From Acidimicrobiales bacterium (GTDB lineage Bacteria > Actinomycetota > Acidimicrobiia > Acidimicrobiales > Iamiaceae), in NCBI GenBank assembly GCA_025463985.1, contig JAODBM010000044.1, positions 1 through 40,213 of the forward strand: DNA of 40,213 nt. Reading direction: 5' to 3'. The position numbers were made by a program, and so were the translations under genes. Shown here piece after piece: positions 23,308-31,790 of the stretch. Each line of letters starts with the position of its first letter. Position 1 is the first letter of the stretch. Under the pieces are notes generated by a model. The model saw only the letters and a list, made by a program, of their open reading frames with translations. It was not told where the DNA came from and searched no databases.

Positions 23308-23778
23308 ATGACGCCCATGACCCCTCCCCTCGCTGCCGCCCGAGCCGGCGACGTCGACGTCGACGACGTGACCGCCCGGCTGCGCCTGAGCGCCACCCGT
23401 CTCGCCCGCATCCTGCGGCAGCAGGCCGACACCGGCCTCACGCTCACGAGGATGTCAGCGCTGGCCGCGATCCACCGCGCCGGGCCCCTCACCCTCGGGG
23501 CCCTGGCCGACGTCGAGCACGTGGCGCCGCCGTCGATCACCAAGGTCGTCGATCACCTCGAGCGTGACGGCCTGGTCGAGCGCCGGTCCGACCCGGCCGA
23601 CGGCCGCGTCCGGCTGGTGGCCACGACGCCCGCTGGCGTCGACCTCCTCGACGCCAGCCGCGCCCGCAAGGACGCCTGGCTGGCCACCCGGCTCGCGACG
23701 CTCGAACCGTCTGAGCTGGCGCGCCTCGCCGGCGCGCTCGACGCGCTCGAGCACATCATCCGCAAGGACGAGCAGTGA
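23308..23778 (+). CDS. MarR-family transcriptional regulator
   Basis: A 156-residue winged-helix repressor. The MarR core is clear: LTLTRMSALAAIHRAGPLTL, then the recognition helix PPSITKVVDHLERDGLVERR and the wing DPADGRVRLVATTPAG. MarR proteins bind dyads as dimers and release DNA when a phenolic or other ligand binds. A second in-frame ATG lies at 23317, so the first three residues are uncertain. Its stop overlaps the GTG of the MFS gene (GTGA), so repressor and exporter form one coupled operon, the usual layout of a ligand-induced efflux system. Confidence 0.93.
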   Translation: MTPMTPPLAAARAGDVDVDDVTARLRLSATRLARILRQQADTGLTLTRMSALAAIHRAGPLTLGALADVEHVAPPSITKVVDHLERDGLVERRSDPADGRVRLVATTPAGVDLLDASRARKDAWLATRLATLEPSELARLAGALDALEHIIRKDEQ

Positions 23779-25055
23779 CCCGCAAGCGCCTCTCCCTCGC
23801 CGCGACCGACACGTTCCGCTCGCTGCACGTCCGCAACTTCCGGCTCTTCTTCTACGGCCAGCTCGTGTCGCAGACCGGCACCTGGCTCACGATGATCGCC
23901 CAGACGCTGCTGGTCCTGAAGCTCACGAACTCGGGCATCGCGCTCGGGCTGCTCACCGCCTGCCAGTTCGGGCCCGTGCTGATCCTCGGCGCCTGGGCCG
24001 GCGCCGTGGCTGACCGAGCCAACAAGCGCAAGCTGCTGTTCGCCGTCCAGGCCGGCGCCATGCTGCAGTCGACCGTGCTCGGCCTCGTCGTGCTGACCCA
24101 TCACGCCACCGTCGGCGCCATCTTCGCCCTCGCCGCCGTGCAGGGCGTGCTGACCGCGTTCGACAACCCGACCCGGCGCTCGTTCGTGGTCGAGATGGTG
24201 CCGCCGACCGAGCTCAACAACGCCGTGAGCCTGAACAGCGCGATCATGACCGGCTCGCGGGTGGTCGGTCCCACCGCCGCCGGCATCCTGGTCGTCACCG
24301 TCGGCTTCGGCTGGGCGTTCCTGATCGACGCCTTCTCGTACCTCGCCGTGCTCTGGGGCCTGTGGCAGATGCGGCCGGCCGAGCTCTACTCCGCGGCGCG
24401 GACACCGAGGGGCAAGGGCCAGGTGCGCGACGGCCTGCGCTACATCCGCTCGCAGCGCCGCCTGTTCGTCCCCCTGGTGATGATGGCGATCATCGGGACG
24501 CTGGCGTTCAACTTCTCGGTCACGATCCCGCTGCTGGTCACGGGGCCGCTGCACGGTGGCGACCGCACGTTCACCGTCCTCTTCTCGGTGCTGAGCCTCG
24601 GCTCGCTCGCGGGCGCGCTCTGGACCGCCCGGCGCAAGGAGGTCACGAGCCGCCAGCTGGTCGGGGCCGCCGCCGGCTTCGGCGTGGCCATGCTCGGCCT
24701 GGCCGCCGCGCCCAACCTGGCCATCGCGTTCCCCATCGGCGCGCTGATGGGCGTGGCGTCGATCGCCTTCATGACGGCGTCCACCGCGATGGTGCAGGTG
24801 CTGGCCGGCCCCGAGTACCGGGGCCGGGTGCTCGCCATCCAGTCGATGGTCTTCCTCGGCAGCACGCCGATCGGCGGTCCCATCGTGGGCTGGCTCTCCG
24901 ACGTGGCCGGCCCACGGGCGGGCCTGGTGCTCGGCGCGGTCAGCTGCCTTGTCGCCGCCGCCTACGGCGCCCGCGCGCTCCGTGAACCGGCGGTCGTGAG
25001 CCGGCCCGCGCCGCACGTGGGCATCGACGACGACGCCGTCTCGCTCGCCGACTGA
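23775..25055 (+). CDS. MFS transporter (EntS/MFS_3-like exporter)
   Basis: A 426-residue inner-membrane protein with about 12 hydrophobic segments. LFFYGQLVSQTGTWLTMIAQ in helix 1 and the conserved stretch DNPTRRSFVVEMVPPTELNN with NSAIMTGSRVVGPTAAG between helices 4 and 5 are typical of the MFS_3 group that includes the enterobactin exporter EntS. Substrate is unknown. The GTG at 23775 overlaps the marR stop by four bases. Likely role: MarR-controlled efflux of a drug, phenolic compound or siderophore. It converges on the acyl-CoA dehydrogenase gene. Confidence 0.92.
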   Translation: MTRKRLSLAATDTFRSLHVRNFRLFFYGQLVSQTGTWLTMIAQTLLVLKLTNSGIALGLLTACQFGPVLILGAWAGAVADRANKRKLLFAVQAGAMLQSTVLGLVVLTHHATVGAIFALAAVQGVLTAFDNPTRRSFVVEMVPPTELNNAVSLNSAIMTGSRVVGPTAAGILVVTVGFGWAFLIDAFSYLAVLWGLWQMRPAELYSAARTPRGKGQVRDGLRYIRSQRRLFVPLVMMAIIGTLAFNFSVTIPLLVTGPLHGGDRTFTVLFSVLSLGSLAGALWTARRKEVTSRQLVGAAAGFGVAMLGLAAAPNLAIAFPIGALMGVASIAFMTASTAMVQVLAGPEYRGRVLAIQSMVFLGSTPIGGPIVGWLSDVAGPRAGLVLGAVSCLVAAAYGARALREPAVVSRPAPHVGIDDDAVSLAD

Positions 25056-25093
25056 CGTCCCCCTCCCGCCCCGGCTCGACGGTCGGGGCGCAG

Positions 25094-25119
25094 CGACCGC
25101 AGGCTGCGGGCCGCGGTCG
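25094..25119. terminator. GC hairpin between convergent genes
   Basis: CGACCGC (25094-25100) and GCGGTCG (25113-25119) are perfect arms with an inner GC-rich loop, located between the MFS stop at 25055 and the acyl-CoA dehydrogenase stop at 25127. There is no T-run. Confidence 0.35.
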
Positions 25120-25126
25120 ACGCTCG

Positions 25127-26293
25127 CTACTGGGCCGCCGCCCGCCGCGACTCGGCCCAGGTCCGCCCGACCTCGACGTCGATGTCGTGGGGCAGGCCGA
25201 GCACGCGCTCGCCCAAGATGTTGCGCTGGACCTCGCCGGTGCCGCCGCCGACGGTGAGCGCCGGAGCGAACAGGAAGCCGTGGTGCCAGCCGGCGACCGC
25301 GGCACCGAGCGGGCCGCCGTCGACGAGCATGCCGGCGGCTCCGGCCAGGTCCTTGGCCAGGCCCATGATGTGCTGGCCGTGCTCATCGGCGAGCACCTTG
25401 CGGATCGACGCCTCGGCCCCGGGCTGCTCGCCGCGGATCCGGGCCGAGACCGTGCGCATGCGGATGAGGTGCAGCAGGGTGTGCTCGATGTGCAGGTCGA
25501 CCAGGCGGTGGCGCAGCAGCGGATCGCGGGTGCCACCCTGCGCCCGGACCAGGTCGAGCAGGTCCTCGGCCGTCGGCCCCATCCCCCACAGCGCGCCGCC
25601 GCTCGACAGCGAGACGCGCTCGTTGCCGAGCGTGACCTTGGCCAGCTCCCAACCCCGGTTCACGTCGCCGACCACGTTCTCGGCCGGGATGCGCACGTCG
25701 GTCAGGAAGACCTCGTTGAACGTGTGCTGGCCCGTCATCTCGATGATCGGCCGCACCTCGACGCCGGGCGCGTCCATCGGGCAGATGAAGTAGGTGATCC
25801 CGGAGTGCTTCGGCGCGTCGGGGTCGGTGCGCGCGATGAGGATGCCGTAGCGGGAGAACTGGGCCAGCGACGTCCAGATCTTCTGGCCGTTCACCACCCA
25901 TTCGTCGCCGTCGCGCACGGCGCGCGTGCCGAGGCCGGCGAGGTCGCTGCCCGAGCCGGGCTCGGAGAACAGCTGGCACCACATCTCCTCGCCGGACAGC
26001 AGCGGGGCCAGGTAGCGGGCCTTCTGCTCGTCGGTCCCCGCGTGCACGAGCGTCGGGCCGGCCCAGCCGATGCCGATCGGGTTGACCGGCCGCGCGACCC
26101 CGGCCTGCCGCAGCTCGTCGTCGATGATCAGCTGGTGGACGGGGTCGGCCTCGAGGCCCCACGGCCGCGGCCAGTGCGGGGCCACGTATCCCGCGTCGGC
26201 CAGCTCGCGACCCGATGGCCGGGGATGCTCGGCCAGCCACGATCGGATCTCGACGCGCCGGGCGTCGTCGGCTGCGGGCAGCTCGAAGTCCAT
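25127..26293 (-). CDS. Acyl-CoA dehydrogenase (FadE type), unit 1
   Basis: A 388-residue flavin-dependent acyl-CoA dehydrogenase. Family blocks: WCQLFSEPGSGSDLAGLGT (FAD/substrate loop), DEWVVNGQKIWTS, and TGQHTFNEVFLTDVRIP. At the place of the usual catalytic Glu (YEGTSQIQR in medium-chain enzymes) the sequence reads VGGGTGEVQRNILGERVLGL, so that Glu is Gly. Such changes are common in actinobacterial FadE proteins that work as heteromers or use another base. ATG 26293 (MDFELPAAD) is chosen over ATG 26311, which would place the start codon inside the operator. A shared operator lies 18 bases upstream. The FadD-type ligase gene is divergent from it. Confidence 0.9.
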   Translation of the reverse strand: MDFELPAADDARRVEIRSWLAEHPRPSGRELADAGYVAPHWPRPWGLEADPVHQLIIDDELRQAGVARPVNPIGIGWAGPTLVHAGTDEQKARYLAPLLSGEEMWCQLFSEPGSGSDLAGLGTRAVRDGDEWVVNGQKIWTSLAQFSRYGILIARTDPDAPKHSGITYFICPMDAPGVEVRPIIEMTGQHTFNEVFLTDVRIPAENVVGDVNRGWELAKVTLGNERVSLSSGGALWGMGPTAEDLLDLVRAQGGTRDPLLRHRLVDLHIEHTLLHLIRMRTVSARIRGEQPGAEASIRKVLADEHGQHIMGLAKDLAGAAGMLVDGGPLGAAVAGWHHGFLFAPALTVGGGTGEVQRNILGERVLGLPHDIDVEVGRTWAESRRAAAQ

Positions 26294-26310
26294 GGCCGCG
26301 GACCCTCGCA

Positions 26311-26334
26311 TGCCTTGACCAGCGGGTCAAGGCA
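26311..26334. promoter_or_regulatory. Shared dyad operator, site 2
   Basis: Perfect 10-base arms TGCCTTGACC and GGTCAAGGCA around AGCG; the shared core is at 26314-26331. It lies between the divergent acyl-CoA dehydrogenase and FadD-type genes, close to the former and 92 bases before the latter, so it could control both. A possible -10 for the ligase is TAGACT at 26385-26390. Confidence 0.72.
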
Positions 26335-26426
26335 GGCCACGGCCGGCGGAGCGCCTCGGTGAGGGCTCGGGCAAACGCCGCTCCTAGACTCCGGCACCGT
26401 CTGGACGACGTCACCCAGGGGGACCG

Positions 26427-28046
26427 ATGCCCGGTTGGAACTTTGCGGAGATCTGGGAGGTCGTGGCCGAGCAGGTCCCCGACGCTCCCGCGCAGATCCA
26501 AGGGGATCGGATCGTGTCGTGGCGCGAGTTCGACGAACGGGCGAACGGGATCGCCCACACGTTGCTCGAAGCGGGCGTCGAGGAGCAGGACAAGGTCGCG
26601 CAGTACCTCTACAACGGGCCCGAGTACCTCGAGTCGATGTTCGGCATCTGGAAGGCCGGGCTGGCCCCGATCAACACGAACTACCGCTACACCGACGACG
26701 AGCTCGTCTACCTGTGGGACAACGCTGATGCGGTGGCGGTGGTGTTCCACGGCGCGTTCGTGGAGCACATCGAGCGGGTCCGCGATCGCGTACAACGCAT
26801 CCACACCTGGCTCTGGGTCGACGACGACACCGGCGAGTGCCCCGCCTGGGCGCAGCCCTACGAGGCGGCCGCCGCGTCGCACCCGGCCCGCCGCACCGCC
26901 CCCTGGGGTCGCGACGGCGACCACCTCTACATGCTCTACACCGGCGGCACGACCGGCATGCCGAAGGGCGTGATGTGGCGCCAGGACGACCTGATTCGCA
27001 ACATCGTCGGGGCCGGCGTCAACCCGCGGTACAGCGAGGACCCCGTCGACCTCGACGTCACCCGCGAGCTGGTCACCAAGCCGGGGCCGATCGGCATCCC
27101 GGCCTGCCCGCTGATGCACGGCACCGGCTGCATGACCCAGCTGCTCGTGCTGTGCGGCGGCGGCTGCGTGGTCACGCTCACCAACCGCAACCTCGACATG
27201 GAGGAGCTGCTCTCCACCATCGAGTCGCGCAAGGCCAACATGATCGCCATCGTCGGCGACGCCTTCGCCAAGCCCCTCGTGCGGGCCCTCGACGCCGAGC
27301 CGGAGCGCTGGGACATCTCCAGCCTGTACGTCATCGCGTCGTCGGGCGTGATGTTCAGCGAGGCCACCAAGCAGGGCCTGCTCAAGCACAACCCTCACAT
27401 GATGATCATCGACGCCTTCAGCTCGTCCGAAGCCGTGGGCATGGGCCAGTCGGTGTCGTCGGCCGGGGCCGAGGCCGTCACCGCCAAGTTCGTGGTCGGC
27501 AAGCACACGCGGGTCGTCACCGAGGACGGGCGCGACGTGGCGCCCGGGTCGGGCGAGATCGGCCGCGTAGCCGTCGGCGGCTACCAGCCGATCGGCTACT
27601 ACAAGGATCCCGAGAAGACCGCAGCCACGTTCGTGACCATCGACGGCAAGCGCTACTCGATCCCCGGCGACTTCGCGCAGGTCGAGGCCGACGGCTCGAT
27701 CGCGCTGCTCGGTCGCGGCTCGGTGTGCATCAACACCGGCGGCGAGAAGGTGTTCCCCGAGGAGGTCGAGGAGGTCCTCAAGACCCACCCCGACGTCCAC
27801 GACGCGGTCGCGGTGGGCGTGCCCGACGAGAAGTTCGGCGAGGCCATCACCGGCGTGGTCGAGCTGGCGCCCGACACCGAGCTGGACGAGGCCGCGGTGA
27901 TCGCCCACGTGAAGTCGAAGCTCGCCGCGTACAAGGCCCCCAAGCGGGTGCTGGCCGTGCCCACGATCGGCCGCGCCGCCAACGGCAAGGTGGACTACAA
28001 GCGGCTCAAGCAGTACGCCAAGGACGAGCTGGGCATCGACGCCTAG
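26427..28046 (+). CDS. Acyl-CoA synthetase (AMP-binding, FadD19-like)
   Basis: A 539-residue adenylate-forming ligase that activates a carboxylic acid to its CoA thioester. The P-loop-like motif YTGGTTGMPKGVMW (171-184), the A5-type DAFSSSEAVGMG, the A7/A8 region SIPGDFAQVEADGSIALLGRG and the final NGKVDYKRLK with the catalytic Lys are intact. The GGTTGMPKGVMW variant and overall length match the mycobacterial FadD19 kind, which activates the steroid side chain. That assignment is by recognition and not proven. ATG 26427 follows an AGGGGG ribosome site (26418-26423). It is divergent from acyl-CoA dehydrogenase unit 1 and may share operator site 2. Confidence 0.93.
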   Translation: MPGWNFAEIWEVVAEQVPDAPAQIQGDRIVSWREFDERANGIAHTLLEAGVEEQDKVAQYLYNGPEYLESMFGIWKAGLAPINTNYRYTDDELVYLWDNADAVAVVFHGAFVEHIERVRDRVQRIHTWLWVDDDTGECPAWAQPYEAAAASHPARRTAPWGRDGDHLYMLYTGGTTGMPKGVMWRQDDLIRNIVGAGVNPRYSEDPVDLDVTRELVTKPGPIGIPACPLMHGTGCMTQLLVLCGGGCVVTLTNRNLDMEELLSTIESRKANMIAIVGDAFAKPLVRALDAEPERWDISSLYVIASSGVMFSEATKQGLLKHNPHMMIIDAFSSSEAVGMGQSVSSAGAEAVTAKFVVGKHTRVVTEDGRDVAPGSGEIGRVAVGGYQPIGYYKDPEKTAATFVTIDGKRYSIPGDFAQVEADGSIALLGRGSVCINTGGEKVFPEEVEEVLKTHPDVHDAVAVGVPDEKFGEAITGVVELAPDTELDEAAVIAHVKSKLAAYKAPKRVLAVPTIGRAANGKVDYKRLKQYAKDELGIDA

Positions 28047-28105
28047 GCCCAGAATCCACGGGTCCCGAGCGCCGGACTCGTCGATCTGGGGTGCAGACTG
28101 GTGCC

Positions 28106-29053
28106 ATGCCCTCAAGCAACCCAGCGCTCAACGACAAGATCTTCGAGCGCGAGATCCGCAACAGCCGCGGCGGCGCCGTCGGCCAGTGGTCCGGATCGCC
28201 GCGCGACGAGGTGCCACCCAACCTCTTCGGCCAGACCGGCACGAGCACGCTGCCGCCCGTCTCCGCGAACCGGCCGTTCACCCCCGCGCCCGACCAGGTG
28301 TCGCAGTGGCCGCCCACCGCCCCGCCGCCCACGGCGACCGCCGGCGGCGTGATGCGCCTCGGCGGCGTCCTCAGCGCCTCGGCCGTGCTGCTCACCATCG
28401 TGCTGGTCGCCGGCTGGATGGGCTGGTCCACCGTCAAGGTCCTCACCACCAGCCAGACCGCCACGGGCAAGACCGTCGTGGTCAGCACGACGATCCCGCC
28501 GTGGCTGTTCATGGCGTGGATCGCCGGGTTCGGCATCGCCATCCTCACGATCTTCAAGCCGAAGCTGGCCCGCATCACCGGCCCGCTCTACGCGCTGGCC
28601 ATGGGCCTGCTGGTCGGGGCGATCTCCCATCTCTACGAGGTCCAGTACAAGGGCATCGTGCTGCAGGCCGTCGGCCTCACCATCGGTGTGTTCCTGATGA
28701 TGCTGTTCCTCTTCAGCACCCGCATCATCCGGGTCACCGACAAGCTGCGCATGGGCGTGATCGCCGCCACGGGCGCCGTGATGCTCGTGTACCTGGTGTC
28801 GATCGTCCTGCGCCTGTTCGGCTCCAACATCCCGATGATCCACCAGGCCGGGCCGATCGGCATCCTGTTCAGCCTGGTCGTGGTCGGCATCGCCTCGTTC
28901 AACCTGCTGCTCGACTTCGACTTCGTCGAGAAGGGCGTCCGGGCCGGTGCCCCCCGGTACATGGAGTGGTACGCCGCGTTCGGGCTCATGGTCACGCTGA
29001 TCTGGCTCTACCTCGAGCTGCTGCGCCTGCTCTCCAAGCTCCGCGACCGGTAG
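28106..29053 (+). CDS. Bax inhibitor-1/YccA-family integral membrane protein
   Basis: A 315-residue protein. Residues 1-80 are a hydrophilic, Pro-rich cytoplasmic leader (PFTPAPDQVSQWPPTAPPPT). After it come about seven membrane helices, starting LGGVLSASAVLLTIVLVAGW. Features of the BI-1/YccA family: ARITGPLYALAMGLLVGAIS, the amphipathic ADKLRMG-like loop (RVTDKLRMGVIAATG), and the C-terminal acidic pair DFDFVEKGVRAGAPRYMEWY. Relatives leak calcium or interact with membrane proteases; the bacterial role is open. ATG 28106 is the first start after the ligase, 59 bases away on the same strand. It shows no obvious link to acyl-CoA metabolism. Confidence 0.87.
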   Translation: MPSSNPALNDKIFEREIRNSRGGAVGQWSGSPRDEVPPNLFGQTGTSTLPPVSANRPFTPAPDQVSQWPPTAPPPTATAGGVMRLGGVLSASAVLLTIVLVAGWMGWSTVKVLTTSQTATGKTVVVSTTIPPWLFMAWIAGFGIAILTIFKPKLARITGPLYALAMGLLVGAISHLYEVQYKGIVLQAVGLTIGVFLMMLFLFSTRIIRVTDKLRMGVIAATGAVMLVYLVSIVLRLFGSNIPMIHQAGPIGILFSLVVVGIASFNLLLDFDFVEKGVRAGAPRYMEWYAAFGLMVTLIWLYLELLRLLSKLRDR

Positions 29054-29144
29054 CTACGGGGCCCGCCGGCCGTTTGGCCCCGCCTCGCGGGCCGCTACTA
29101 CGGTGACCCGCGCTCACCGACCGGACGCGAGGGGTTTCGCAGGA

Positions 29145-30044
29145 ATGGCTGATCTCGGATACGACGGCAAGGTCGCGATCATCACCGGCGCAGGCGGCGG
29201 GCTCGGCCGGTCCCATGCGCTCGAGCTCGCCGCGCGCGGCGCCCTGGTCGTGGTCAACGACCTCGGCGGGTCGGTCGACGGCGAGGGCGGCTCGCACACC
29301 GCCGCCCAGCAGGTGGTGGACGAGATCACCGCAGCGGGCGGCGAGGCCACCGCGAACTACGACAGCGTCGCCACCCCCGAGGGCGGTGCGGCGATCGTCC
29401 AGACCGCGCTGGACGCGTTCGGCCGGGTCGACATCGTGATCAACAACGCCGGCATCCTGCGCGACGCCGCGTTCAAGAACATGGATGCCGAGAAGCTCGA
29501 GCCCGTCCTCGACGTGCACCTCAAGGGCGCGTTCTACGTCACGCAGGCGGCATGGCAGCACATGCGCGAGCAGAACTACGGCCGCATCGTCAACACGTCG
29601 TCGGCGGCCGGCATCTTCGGCAACTTCGGCCAGACCAACTACGGCGCGGCCAAGGCCGGCCTGGTCGGGCTCACGCGGGTGCTGGCCGTCGAGGGCGGCA
29701 AGAACAACATCAAGGCGAACGCGATCGCGCCGGTGGCCCGGACCCGCATGACCGAGGAGCTGCTCGGCGACATGGCCGACAAGCTCGACCCGAAGTTCAT
29801 CACCCCAGTGGTGGCTTGGCTGGCCCACGAGGACGTGCCGGTCAGCGGCGAGGTGTACAGCTGCGGCGGCGGCCACGTCGCCCGCATCTTCACCGGCGTC
29901 ACCCCGGGTTGGACCGACGTCGAGAACCTCACCGTCGAGGACATCCGCGACCACTTCGACGAGATCCGCGACGAAGAGGGCTACGCAGTGCCCGGCAACC
30001 TGACCGACGAGCTGATGCTCACCCTCAAGGCGCTCGCCGGCTGA
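29145..30044 (+). CDS. SDR-family 3-hydroxyacyl-CoA dehydrogenase, 17beta-HSD4-like, second copy
   Basis: A 299-residue short-chain dehydrogenase. TGAGGGLG (14-21), NNAG (100-103), Ser at 152/153 and YGAAK with Y166 and K170 are intact. VVVNDLGGSVDGEGGS and FGNFGQTNYGAAKAG place it in the same 17beta-HSD4-like group as the SDR at 9908, but the two differ widely, so they are probably distinct enzymes and not a recent duplication. Expected reaction: NAD+-dependent oxidation of a 3-hydroxyacyl-CoA. ATG 29145 is preceded by GAGGGG nine bases upstream. An inverted repeat CGGTGA-N7-TCACCG at 29101-29119 lies in its leader and might be regulatory. It is 91 bases from the BI-1 gene. Confidence 0.92.
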   Translation: MADLGYDGKVAIITGAGGGLGRSHALELAARGALVVVNDLGGSVDGEGGSHTAAQQVVDEITAAGGEATANYDSVATPEGGAAIVQTALDAFGRVDIVINNAGILRDAAFKNMDAEKLEPVLDVHLKGAFYVTQAAWQHMREQNYGRIVNTSSAAGIFGNFGQTNYGAAKAGLVGLTRVLAVEGGKNNIKANAIAPVARTRMTEELLGDMADKLDPKFITPVVAWLAHEDVPVSGEVYSCGGGHVARIFTGVTPGWTDVENLTVEDIRDHFDEIRDEEGYAVPGNLTDELMLTLKALAG

Positions 30045-30064
30045 GGCCGCGCCCTGCCGCGGCC
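30045..30064. terminator. GC hairpin right after the SDR stop codon
   Basis: GGCCGCG (30045-30051) and CGCGGCC (30058-30064) are perfect 7-base arms with loop CCCTGC. It fills the gap between two convergent genes and could stop transcription from both sides, although no T-run is present. Confidence 0.45.
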
Positions 30065-30074
30065 AGCGCCGGGC

Positions 30075-31790
30075 TCAGCGGCTGGTGGGCGACGGCGACG
30101 GCGACGGTGAGGTCGAACCGCGGCCGCGGCCGCTGCCGCTGACCGTGCTCGATCCCGAGCCGCCGGCGCTCCGGCCGGGTGCGCTCACGCTGGCGGTCCC
30201 GGCCGGCGAGCCGTCCGCGGCGAGACCGACGAGCTGCAGGACCGCACCATCAGCGATCGTTGGCGGGATCTCGAACGCCCAACCGCGGGTGGCTCCAGTC
30301 CCGACGGCTGCTCCCTCCGCCACGATCCCGCCGGCCGAACGGAGCTGGACCCGAGCGAGCCGCGGACCGGCGAGGCCATAGACGAAGCGGTGGCCGCCCG
30401 TCGTCAACGTCGCCGTCGTGGAGCGCAAGCCCGGGCTCTGATCCGGTCCGCTGCCGACCGTGGACCCGCTGGCGCTGACCGCGCTGCCCGCGGCGGTGAC
30501 GTCGACCCGGAGGTCGGGCGAGGCGCTGCCGCCATCGCCAGCCGGGGCGGGCTTGGCGAAGAGCACCCACGCGATGCCCGAGGGGAAGGTGCCCCGGCCG
30601 ACCTCGACCGTGCCGGGCGACGGGGACAGCTCGCCGAGGTTCGTCCGGCGGCCGAGCTCTCGCCACTCCTGGTCGCTGGCGACGCGGACGCCCTGGGCCA
30701 CCCGCACGAGGTCGGCGCGCCCCACGTTCGTGCCCGCGACCTGCACCACCTCGCCCGGCCGGTCGACCCACGTGACGACGAGCGGGGTGCTGCCGGTCAT
30801 GAAGCGGTTGTCGGTCACGACGGCCCGCCGGCCGCCGACCGACACCACCTCGGCCGGGCCGCCCACGAGCCGCGCCACCGCGAGCGCGACGTCGTCGCCC
30901 CGCACCGTGGTGACCGCCACCAGCGGCGACTGGTTGGAGCCGGACGCCACCGAACCCGTGCCCGCCTCGTAGGCCGCCCCGATGCCCGCGAAGCCACTGA
31001 TGGACGACAACGCGCCGTAGAGCGCCGGCTGGGGGTCCTCCCCGAGCGCCCGCCACCCGGCGGGCAGGGCGCCGGCGTCGAGCCCGGCGCGCGTGCCGTG
31101 CACCGACACGGTGCCGGCGAGCCGCACCAGCGCGCGGTCGTCGACGTCCTTGGCGAGCAGCACGACCACCCGTCCGTGCACCGACGCGCCCAACGTGCTG
31201 ACCCCGCTGCCGCCGTGGAGCAGGTAGCCCTTCTGGCCGGCCACGTCGACCTGCAACGTCCCCGAGCCAGCGTTGCCCGGCGTCGCGCCGCGCGGCAGGA
31301 GCAGCACCCCGAGGTGCGGGTGGTCGAGGTCCGTGCCGAACAACGAGAGAGGCCCGAACGGCGGTGCCACGCCGGTCGTCGTCGAACCCCCAGCGCCCAC
31401 GAGGCGGAAGCCGGCCGGCAGCCACGTGGCCACGTGCGGTCGCGGCTCGGGGGTGGTCACGCCGGCGGGCCGCTCGTCGTGGTTGGACCGCGCCAGCGTC
31501 CACACCGCAGCCGCGGCGACCATGAGCACCACCACGGCCGCCACCGCCGCCAGCCGGCGCCAGGGAGCGGCGGGGGCGCCCGGTCCGTCCACCGGCGCCG
31601 GCAGGGCGACGACCGAAGGCGGCGCGCCCGACGGCGCCGATCCCGCCGAGGCCGCCCGGAGGGAGACCCCTCCGTCGGGCCTGAAGCGGGGCACGTCGCG
31701 CTCGGCCAGCGCCGCCCGCACCGTGGCCGCCGCCCGGCGACCCCGGGCATCGACGGCGTTGAGGATCTCCTGTTCGCTCATGTCGGTCAT
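30075..31790 (-). CDS. Large membrane-anchored anti-sigma-factor-like protein
   Basis: A 571-residue single-pass membrane protein. The cytoplasmic N-terminus (about 1-88) begins MTDMSEQEILNAVDARGRRAAATVRAAL, quoted in part, and lacks an obvious zinc-binding HxxxCxxC motif. One transmembrane helix follows (about 90-112, LAAVAAVVVLMVAAAAVWTL). The remaining ~455 residues are outside the membrane and unrecognised, ending in a Gly/Ser tail and SPSPSPSPTSR. Position and coupling make it the likely anti-sigma partner: its ATG overlaps the sigma stop codon (ATGA). Typical anti-sigma factors are 150-250 residues, so the exported part is unusually long and may be a sensor. The assignment rests on context, not on a domain match. 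Confidence 0.65.
   Translation of the reverse strand: MTDMSEQEILNAVDARGRRAAATVRAALAERDVPRFRPDGGVSLRAASAGSAPSGAPPSVVALPAPVDGPGAPAAPWRRLAAVAAVVVLMVAAAAVWTLARSNHDERPAGVTTPEPRPHVATWLPAGFRLVGAGGSTTTGVAPPFGPLSLFGTDLDHPHLGVLLLPRGATPGNAGSGTLQVDVAGQKGYLLHGGSGVSTLGASVHGRVVVLLAKDVDDRALVRLAGTVSVHGTRAGLDAGALPAGWRALGEDPQPALYGALSSISGFAGIGAAYEAGTGSVASGSNQSPLVAVTTVRGDDVALAVARLVGGPAEVVSVGGRRAVVTDNRFMTGSTPLVVTWVDRPGEVVQVAGTNVGRADLVRVAQGVRVASDQEWRELGRRTNLGELSPSPGTVEVGRGTFPSGIAWVLFAKPAPAGDGGSASPDLRVDVTAAGSAVSASGSTVGSGPDQSPGLRSTTATLTTGGHRFVYGLAGPRLARVQLRSAGGIVAEGAAVGTGATRGWAFEIPPTIADGAVLQLVGLAADGSPAGTASVSAPGRSAGGSGSSTVSGSGRGRGSTSPSPSPSPTSR

Noticed and set aside
25383-28115. 910-codon minus-strand open frame over the FadD-type gene
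   Set aside because: Antisense shadow of the ligase and an alternate frame of acyl-CoA dehydrogenase 1; His/Asp/Val-rich GC-driven sequence without domain features.
29101-29119. CGGTGA-N7-TCACCG inverted repeat as an operator of the second SDR
   Set aside because: Only 6-base arms in very GC-rich sequence and not shared with any other promoter here; too weak to list as a site.
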